This document shows, in pieces, positions 1 through 2,836 of a stretch of 7,151 bases of DNA. This DNA is from Candidatus Aenigmatarchaeota archaeon (GTDB lineage: Archaea; Aenigmatarchaeota; Aenigmatarchaeia; PWEA01; JAGHBM01). Positions within the stretch are counted from its first letter, which is position 1; each line of letters starts with the position of its first letter. The notes beneath the pieces were generated by a model. It had not been told where the DNA came from. It worked only from the letters and a program-made list of their open reading frames with translations, and did no database searches. The position numbers were made by a program, and so were the translations under genes. The stretch is from assembly GCA_021160955.1 (NCBI GenBank), contig JAGHBM010000079.1, positions 1-7,151 of the forward strand, written 5' to 3'.

Positions 1-1
1 C

Positions 2-49
2 TCCCCACCCACCACCCTTAAGGTCATCATTGAAAACGGGGAGCTGTAA
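2..49 (+). CDS. 3' end of an upstream gene (partial, hypothetical)
   Basis: The frame beginning at base 2 is open from the window edge to a TAA at 47-49 and reads SPPTTLKVIIENGEL. It looks like a protein tail: a proline/threonine stretch, then an alternating beta-strand-like segment. The other two + frames are less convincing (one stops at 19-21). Only 15 codons are visible, so neither function nor reality is secure. If real, the gene lies just upstream of the replication module on the same strand. Confidence 0.35.
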   Translation, partial: SPPTTLKVIIENGEL

Positions 50-62
50 ATTTCCAAAATAA

Positions 63-70
63 TTTATATT
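63..70 (+). promoter_or_regulatory. TATA-like box for the Rep leader
   Basis: TTTATATT follows an A-rich BRE-like CAAAATAA. Archaeal transcription starts about 25 bases after the box centre, so RNA would begin near 90-95, at the foot of the 90-118 hairpin. That gives the Rep gene a GC-rich structured leader of roughly 115 bases. The box partly overlaps the 67-86 palindrome, so a protein bound there, such as Rep itself, could repress transcription. Placement is by pattern only. Confidence 0.4.
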
Positions 71-86
71 ATTGATCTCGATAATA
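67..86 (+). other. Candidate rolling-circle nick site (double-strand origin) in an imperfect palindrome
   Basis: The 20 bases form an imperfect inverted repeat: TATTAT and ATAATA are perfect arms, and a G-C and an A-T pair lie inside them beyond one T-G wobble. The 12-mer ATCTCGATAATA at 75-86 differs by one base from ATCTTGATAATA, which I recall as the pC194-family nick region, cut after the G preceding ATA. By analogy cutting would fall after G80. A strong hairpin lies 3 bases downstream and an HUH Rep gene follows, the usual layout of a rolling-circle origin. The comparison is from memory; cleavage is inferred. It could instead be an operator over the TATA box. Confidence 0.4.
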
Positions 87-89
87 GGT

Positions 90-118
90 GGGAGGCTGGA
101 GCTTTAACTCCAGCCCCC
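90..118 (+). repeat. Strong GC-rich hairpin upstream of rep
   Basis: GGCTGGAG (94-101) and CTCCAGCC (108-115) pair perfectly around the six-base loop CTTTAA. Three further G-C pairs (90-92 with 116-118) extend the stem across a bulged A93. It lies beside the possible nick site and at the predicted transcript start. It may be part of the replication origin, a 5' RNA structure, or a terminator for the upstream gene. No T-tract follows, so a terminator is the weakest option. Confidence 0.6.
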
Positions 119-130
119 AAAGCTAATACG

Positions 131-158
131 AGGTGATCTCCTTGACCAAAGGAGACCT
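131..158 (+). promoter_or_regulatory. Strong Shine-Dalgarno inside a hairpin enclosing a TTG start
   Basis: AGGTGATC at 131-138 is a full match to the anti-Shine-Dalgarno end of archaeal 16S rRNA. Six bases separate GGTG from a TTG at 142-144. TCTCCTT (137-143) pairs perfectly with AAGGAGA (149-155) around loop GACCA, and AGG (131-133) can pair with CCT (156-158) across a three-base bulge. The ribosome site and start codon would then be held in the hairpin, a plausible translational switch. This is the best ribosome site in the window, yet no long frame follows it directly. Confidence 0.45.
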
Positions 159-227
159 GCCCCTTGAAGACCACAGAGGGCTACCCTTGAGGGGTGCTAC
201 CAAAGGTGGGTGCCACTCTTGAAGGGT
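140..227 (+). repeat. Four degenerate CTTGA-centred repeats
   Basis: CCTTGA occurs at 140-145, 162-167 and 185-190, and TCTTGA at 217-222: steps of 22, 23 and 32 bases. Flanks are partly shared (C-rich before, purine-rich after). Several units can fold on themselves, for example ACCC/GGGT at 183-195 and an imperfect stem at 215-227. GGGTGC followed by (T/C)AC also recurs at 192-199 and 208-215. The regular spacing beside a Rep gene fits iterons, but part of it could reflect a repeated Leu-Pro-Leu peptide encoded here. Confidence 0.35.
142..222 (+). CDS. Small upstream frame, possible leader peptide or out-of-frame N-terminus of Rep
   Basis: A TTG with an excellent Shine-Dalgarno opens 26 codons (MTKGDLPLEDHRG..., ending ...GGCHS) and stops at TGA 220-222, overlapping the Rep GTG at 210 by 13 bases. 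The peptide has a loose internal repeat, LPLEDHRG then LPLRGATKGG, which seems to continue in the next frame as VPLLKGNR at the Rep N-terminus. That continuity suggests either a -1 frameshift near 205-212 (programmed, real mutation or sequencing error) joining it to Rep, or a leader peptide coupled to Rep by stop-and-restart. Rep's own GTG has no properly spaced ribosome site, which favours some coupling. The CTTGA-like repeats of the DNA could alternatively be origin iterons read by chance as codons. Confidence 0.4.
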   Translation: MTKGDLPLEDHRGLPLRGATKGGCHS

Positions 228-1670
228 AATAGAACTTCTGAACAAAAAAGGCTTTTGGATGGAAGGGTGGATGAAGCCCTAATACTTGTCAAGCTTAGGG
301 GGGAGTTTAGCGGTTTAGTAACCCCCTATTTGGTCAGATTCTTCAAAAAGTTCTACAGACACTTATCCAAGCCAGCATTAATAAGGAGAGTTCACAGGGC
401 TTTAGATAAATTAGAGGAAAAAGATCTGATAAATTCTGAAGTTGTCGGTTCATTTAGGTTTGTAAAGCTAACGGAGAAAGGATATCGAGCAATACCGGAA
501 GCGGTTGACTTGATCCGTAAGGCTGGGTTGCACGAAACCCTAAAGAAAGTGGTGAGTGAAAGCAAACCCCTTATCACGATAAGGTTAAGAGCGAGCCAAG
601 AGTGGTGGTTCGTAGCTAATAAGTTGTTACCTAAATCTCCTTCAAGATTCTCGCAATTCGATAAAGAATTGTTAGACATGTCGTTTGAGACTTGGAAAGA
701 GAGAGTAGAGGATAAAGTCTTAATTTTCCTCGATGAAAACGGAGAATATCAATTTATCGAGTATACAACCCGTTTCACAAATGAAACCTACGTTAAACAG
801 CTTTTAGCTAAATATAACCACGCTTGGAAGAAAGCTTCAGAAGAATACGACGAAGCTGTCTTCGTAACGATAACTTTACCTCCGATGATCCCGCTATACA
901 TTCAAAAGTATGCTATGAGCTTTCTATGGCATAGAATTAAGGCATACCTTAGAAAGCACTATGGCTTCACACCTCCGCACATCTACGCTGACGAACCCCA
1001 AACAAATCTGAGCCACCACAGACACGGAATTTTATTCGGAATCTCAAGAATCATGGATAAAAACGAGTTTACAAGATGGCTCGATAATCATCTCATTAAT
1101 TTCCTCTCTAAAATGGGTTATCACATCCAGAAAACCGTTAATAACCGTCTAACCGAGGAGCAGGTCAAGGCTCTTAACAAATTGGGAAAGAAGCTCCTTA
1201 AACGCTATTTGAAGTATAAACGAAAGCACCCCAAATATCAGGGACCCATTAACTACCTCTGTAAACTGATAAGGAAAGGAAATCTATGGGAATGGGAAAA
1301 TCCGCCACCAGATTATCTTAAATACGTTGAAAAATTGCAGAGAAAGAAGAATAAATTCTTCGACGGAGCTTCCCTCTCCCCTTCGGATTATCTCAAAAAA
1401 TACCTCGTTAAAAATCTGAATGCAATAGTTGAGAGTAATGGAGAAGAAAACAAAAAAGGAGCGGATGAAGGAGAAGGCGGAGGAGGTGAGGGTAAAAAGA
1501 AAGAGGGAGTAGTAAATAAGCTTGCATGGTATTGGCTTTGTAGAACTCGCTTTTATTCCGTTAGTCCCAAATTCAGAATGCAAACCAAAGAAAAACCCAA
1601 ACAAAATTGGAAATTCGTTTTATGCACAACCAAAAACAATCTCGATGACTTTTTAAGTGTGATAACCTAA
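210..1670 (+). CDS. Rolling-circle replication initiator (HUH endonuclease) with N-terminal winged helix
   Basis: The 486-aa product probably starts plasmid or virus replication by nicking one strand at the origin and staying covalently bound through a tyrosine. Residues 20-95 look like a winged helix (LDKLEEKDLI, then LTEKGYRAI), likely for origin recognition. Motif 1 is VFVTITLP (217-224). Motif 2 is SHHRHGILFG, with metal-ligand histidines H270 and H272. Motif 3 is DYLKKYL, with candidate catalytic tyrosines Y394 and Y398 spaced YxxxY. A Gly/Glu/Lys-rich linker (411-432) precedes a C-terminal segment (YWLCRTRFYSVS) of a kind common after motif 3 in archaeal Reps. No helicase domain is present, so a host helicase would be needed. 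The GTG at 210 is the first start after an in-frame stop at 165-167 but lacks a spaced Shine-Dalgarno; GTG 267 is another option, and the 142-222 frame may belong to the protein. The gene lies 8 bases before the Sm-like gene. An IS91-type Y2 transposase is less likely, as no zinc-binding N-terminus is seen. Confidence 0.8.
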   Translation: MPLLKGNRTSEQKRLLDGRVDEALILVKLRGEFSGLVTPYLVRFFKKFYRHLSKPALIRRVHRALDKLEEKDLINSEVVGSFRFVKLTEKGYRAIPEAVDLIRKAGLHETLKKVVSESKPLITIRLRASQEWWFVANKLLPKSPSRFSQFDKELLDMSFETWKERVEDKVLIFLDENGEYQFIEYTTRFTNETYVKQLLAKYNHAWKKASEEYDEAVFVTITLPPMIPLYIQKYAMSFLWHRIKAYLRKHYGFTPPHIYADEPQTNLSHHRHGILFGISRIMDKNEFTRWLDNHLINFLSKMGYHIQKTVNNRLTEEQVKALNKLGKKLLKRYLKYKRKHPKYQGPINYLCKLIRKGNLWEWENPPPDYLKYVEKLQRKKNKFFDGASLSPSDYLKKYLVKNLNAIVESNGEENKKGADEGEGGGGEGKKKEGVVNKLAWYWLCRTRFYSVSPKFRMQTKEKPKQNWKFVLCTTKNNLDDFLSVIT

Positions 1671-1678
1671 ATCTATCA

Positions 1679-1975
1679 ATGGCTAAACAAAGTCAATCCA
1701 AACAAAAACAGCAGAAACAGCAACAGAAACAACAGAAGAAGAAATTTTTAGACTTGTTAATGGGTAAGAAAGTTACAATTCAAAGCAGATTCGGAATAAT
1801 CTATGAGGGAATCCTAACAGGAAAAGACGGGGATTATTACATCTTAACTCAAGCTAAAATCATAGGAAAAAACAATATCACATACGTCGATCTAATCGGA
1901 ATAAAACACAATGTCATCGCTCACATCCACGTAGAACCTAAAAAGATAGAGCCTAAGGAAGAATCCGAGAAATAA
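1679..1975 (+). CDS. Sm-like (LSm/Hfq-fold) protein with glutamine-rich N-terminal tail
   Basis: The 98-aa product has one small beta-barrel domain at about residues 23-86. VTIQSRFGIIYEGILTGKDGD (32-52) followed by YYILTQAKI matches the Sm1 pattern: strand, glycine turn, (Y)EG.L.G.D, then a hydrophobic strand. DLIGIKHNVIAHIHVE (71-86) fits Sm2. Such proteins form rings that bind U- or A-rich RNA. Residues 4-20 are almost only Gln, Lys and Ser, a basic polar tail possibly adding nucleic-acid contacts. The tail at 87-98 is Lys/Glu-rich. ATG 1679 lies 8 bases after the rep stop with no Shine-Dalgarno, so translation is probably coupled to rep. The context suggests an RNA-based role in the replicon, such as copy control, but nothing proves it. 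The fold call rests on pattern; another SH3-like barrel is possible. Confidence 0.68.
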   Translation: MAKQSQSKQKQQKQQQKQQKKKFLDLLMGKKVTIQSRFGIIYEGILTGKDGDYYILTQAKIIGKNNITYVDLIGIKHNVIAHIHVEPKKIEPKEESEK

Positions 1976-1991
1976 TCTCTTTTCGTTTTCT
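1976..1991 (+). terminator. T-rich terminator after the rep/Sm-like operon
   Basis: Directly after the TAA the + strand is pyrimidine-rich, with two T4 runs (CTTTTCGTTTTCT) and no stem-loop. Archaeal RNA polymerase commonly stops at such T-tracts. The next promoter (2024-2032) lies about 35 bases on, so a transcript end here is sensible. Confidence 0.45.
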
Positions 1992-1999
1992 GCTGTGAT

Positions 2000-2022
2000 T
2001 GTAACATTAGTTGTAAGTTACA
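2000..2022 (+). promoter_or_regulatory. Inverted repeat just upstream of the antitoxin TATA box (possible operator)
   Basis: TGTAAC (2000-2005) and GTTACA (2017-2022) are a perfect 6-bp inverted repeat with an 11-base spacer. TTGTAA also recurs directly at 1999 and 2011. The repeat ends two bases before the TATA box, where a bound protein would block or recruit TBP/TFB. Antitoxins often repress their own promoter, making this an obvious candidate, but short AT-rich repeats arise easily by chance. Confidence 0.35.
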
Positions 2023-2023
2023 G

Positions 2024-2032
2024 TTTTATATA
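2024..2032 (+). promoter_or_regulatory. Archaeal TATA box giving a leaderless antitoxin mRNA
   Basis: TTTTATATA is the best TATA box in the window. Its centre is about 28 bases before ATG 2056, so transcription should start at or within a few bases of the start codon. No Shine-Dalgarno precedes that ATG (GATCGTAATG), consistent with a leaderless transcript. Confidence 0.6.
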
Positions 2033-2055
2033 CCGTAAATAACTACAAGATCGTA

Positions 2056-2262
2056 ATGGTAGATCAAACAATACTCCTTGAAGATCTTACTAAACTAAGG
2101 GATAGACTTCTCAAGGATTTAGAGGAACTCGATTCCATTATCGAAACTCTCGAAATAATGTCTGACGAGGAATTAATGAAATCTATTGAAAAAGGCCTAA
2201 AGGATATTGAAGAAGGAAATGTAGTCGATTTTGAAGAGCTTATCAAAGAAACTGGGGGTTAA
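2056..2262 (+). CDS. Putative RelB-like antitoxin
   Basis: This 68-aa acidic protein would bind and neutralise the RelE-like toxin encoded on the opposite strand next to it. Residues 6-34 are a heptad-like helix (LLEDLTKLRDRLLKDLEELDSI). The C-terminal half, MSDEELMKSIEKGLKDIEEG followed by VVDFEEL, has the usual antitoxin layout of a long helix, Gly turn and a short 'DFEEL' segment. No separate DNA-binding fold is visible, resembling short archaeal RelB proteins rather than bacterial RelB. The start is fixed by the TATA box about 28 bases upstream. The odd point is geometry: most such pairs are co-transcribed, antitoxin first, whereas this gene runs towards its partner and shares TTAA with it at the stops. 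Assignment depends mainly on the neighbour. Confidence 0.65.
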   Translation: MVDQTILLEDLTKLRDRLLKDLEELDSIIETLEIMSDEELMKSIEKGLKDIEEGNVVDFEELIKETGG

Positions 2263-2522
2263 TACACGACTTTTCTATGTCCTACTGTGATTAGCCAAAT
2301 TACTTTATTTTCCTCGTCTATTTTGTAGATCACCCTATACTTGCCAACTCTGAGAGATCTTAGTCCTGTGAGGTCGTATGACAATGGTTTTCCCGAATAT
2401 GGGTTGTCTTTCAGCTTTTCTATTGATTTTATGATTCTCTCTCTTAGTTGTTTGTCTTTCTTTGTTAAGTCCCTAAATGATCTCTCAAACTCTTTTGTGG
2501 CTTTAACGTTCCACTCTATCAT
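2259..2522 (-). CDS. RelE/ParE-family toxin
   Basis: The 87-aa product is full length for the family. It has two N-terminal helices (KEFERSFRDL, RERIIKSIEKL), the linker NPYSGKPL, and the hallmark strands LRVGKYRVIYKI (57-68) and ITVGHRKVVY (78-87). RelE toxins cleave mRNA in the ribosomal A site; ParE relatives target gyrase. The basic residues here (R58, K61, R63, R83, K84) and archaeal source favour RelE-type RNA cleavage, which is inferred. ATG 2520-2522 has GAGG five bases upstream on the - strand. The gene is divergent from the helicase and convergent with the putative antitoxin. Its own promoter means toxin and antitoxin levels are set separately, unlike standard modules. Confidence 0.87.
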   Translation of the reverse strand: MIEWNVKATKEFERSFRDLTKKDKQLRERIIKSIEKLKDNPYSGKPLSYDLTGLRSLRVGKYRVIYKIDEENKVIWLITVGHRKVVY

Positions 2523-2554
2523 TGTCGCCTCTTTTTCAAATTGAATATTGTATG

Positions 2555-2572
2555 AATCACTTATTTTGAATA
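2555..2572 (+). repeat. 18-bp direct repeat, left copy
   Basis: AATCACTTATTTTGAATA is identical to 2773-2790. This copy lies about 30 bases upstream of the toxin start codon, over the predicted toxin transcription start. Identity stops sharply on both sides. It holds a near-palindrome, TTATT-TTG-AATAT, imperfect at its last base. Confidence 0.8.
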
Positions 2573-2581
2573 TGGCAAAAA

Positions 2582-2589
2582 CTTAATAG
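2582..2589 (-). promoter_or_regulatory. Possible toxin promoter
   Basis: On the - strand GAAAC (BRE-like) precedes CTATTAAG, a moderate TATA match. Expected transcription start is near 2559, inside the left copy of the 18-bp repeat, giving a leader of about 37 bases that contains the GAGG ribosome site. Another AT-rich stretch at 2602-2612 could serve instead. Confidence 0.3.
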
Positions 2590-2605
2590 TTTCTTAGGGA
2601 TGTAT

Positions 2606-2707
2606 TTAATTCAGCAATCCAAGTCTGATCTTGTCGACTAACTTCCTCTCAATTCGAATTTGTGCTATGGTGGTCTCCCGGGGTCGTATCCCGGGAGATG
2701 TATTTAT
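2606..2707 (-). pseudogene. Startless open frame, possible gene remnant
   Basis: Between a stop at 2708-2710 and a TAA at 2606-2608 the - strand is open for 33 codons with no ATG or GTG; the only TTG is third from the end. It reads ...RPRETTIAQIRIERKLVDKIRLGLLN. The TTIAQIRIERKLVDKI part resembles the strand-then-helix start of ribbon-helix-helix antitoxins, and it lies on the toxin's strand just upstream of the toxin, where an antitoxin gene would normally be. It could be a decayed original antitoxin, but 33 open codons in this DNA may be chance, and the 2674-2698 hairpin lies inside it. Confidence 0.2.
2674..2698 (+). repeat. Perfect 9-bp GC-rich hairpin in the divergent intergenic region
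   Basis: TCTCCCGGG and CCCGGGAGA pair perfectly around the seven-base loop GTCGTAT, standing out in AT-rich surroundings. A T/A-rich run follows (TGTATTTATTTAATTGT). It could be a bidirectional transcription block, a small structured RNA, or an extruding protein site. It is roughly midway between the two 18-bp repeats. Confidence 0.65.
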
Positions 2708-2772
2708 TTAATTGTAGCGGCTTATACGGTTAGCGATAAGACTAATAAATATGAAAGCTTTCTCAGCTTATT

Positions 2773-2790
2773 AATCACTTATTTTGAATA
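2773..2790 (+). repeat. 18-bp direct repeat, right copy
   Basis: Exact second copy of 2555-2572, offset 218 bases. It sits just upstream of the possible helicase promoter (2794-2806), 46 bases before the helicase ATG. With the following A it forms a perfect TTATT-TTG-AATAA inverted repeat (2779-2791). It may be a shared operator or the scar of a local duplication or insertion. Confidence 0.8.
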
Positions 2791-2793
2791 ATT

Positions 2794-2806
2794 GAAATGT
2801 TTTTAG
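2794..2806 (+). promoter_or_regulatory. Possible helicase promoter
   Basis: GAAATG followed by TTTTTAG gives a BRE/TATA-like element about 34 bases before ATG 2837, predicting a start near 2828 and a very short leader. It directly follows the right 18-bp repeat. The match is modest; AATAAATAT at 2744-2752 is an alternative. Confidence 0.3.
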
Positions 2807-2836
2807 TGCGGTTGTTCTATAGGGTATTCAGGACTT

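Larger units (their letters stand above)
2523..2836. other. Divergent intergenic region between toxin and helicase
   Basis: No intact gene is visible in these 314 bases. From left to right they hold the toxin ribosome site, the first 18-bp repeat, a possible toxin promoter, a startless open-frame remnant with the GC-rich hairpin, a weak CTTAT/ATAAG inverted repeat (2721-2740), the 10-bp palindrome GAAAGCTTTC (2753-2762), the second 18-bp repeat and a possible helicase promoter. The density of symmetric elements suggests regulation of both flanking genes or a past insertion. Confidence 0.6.

Noticed and set aside
392..679. 95-codon frame on the - strand within rep
   Set aside because: Lies entirely inside the well-supported Rep frame; Ser/Leu/Asn-rich with no motif, typical of an antisense shadow.
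1284..1604. 106-codon frame on the - strand within rep
   Set aside because: Phenylalanine-rich product from the complement of Lys/Glu codons; no ribosome site or motif.
210..1670. Rep read as an IS200/IS605 transposase
   Set aside because: Those are about 150 residues with one tyrosine and subterminal hairpins; this is 486 residues with a winged helix, YxxxY and a Rep-like C-terminus.
2064..2246. 60-codon frame opposite the antitoxin
   Set aside because: Serine-rich mirror of the antitoxin helix; the + strand has a TATA box and a family-like protein.
2341..2544. 67-codon + strand frame over the toxin
   Set aside because: Complement of the RelE gene, which has full family motifs on the other strand.
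2674..2698. Hairpin read as a tRNA T-arm or anticodon arm
   Set aside because: The loop GTCGTAT resembles a T-loop, but the stem is 9 bp instead of 5 and no acceptor, D or other arms can be found around it.
2667..2711. 14-codon ATG frame through the intergenic hairpin
   Set aside because: Very short, no ribosome site, and explained by the hairpin bases.
2555..2790. The two 18-bp repeats read as a CRISPR array
   Set aside because: Only two copies, 200 bases apart, shorter than usual CRISPR repeats, and no cas gene.
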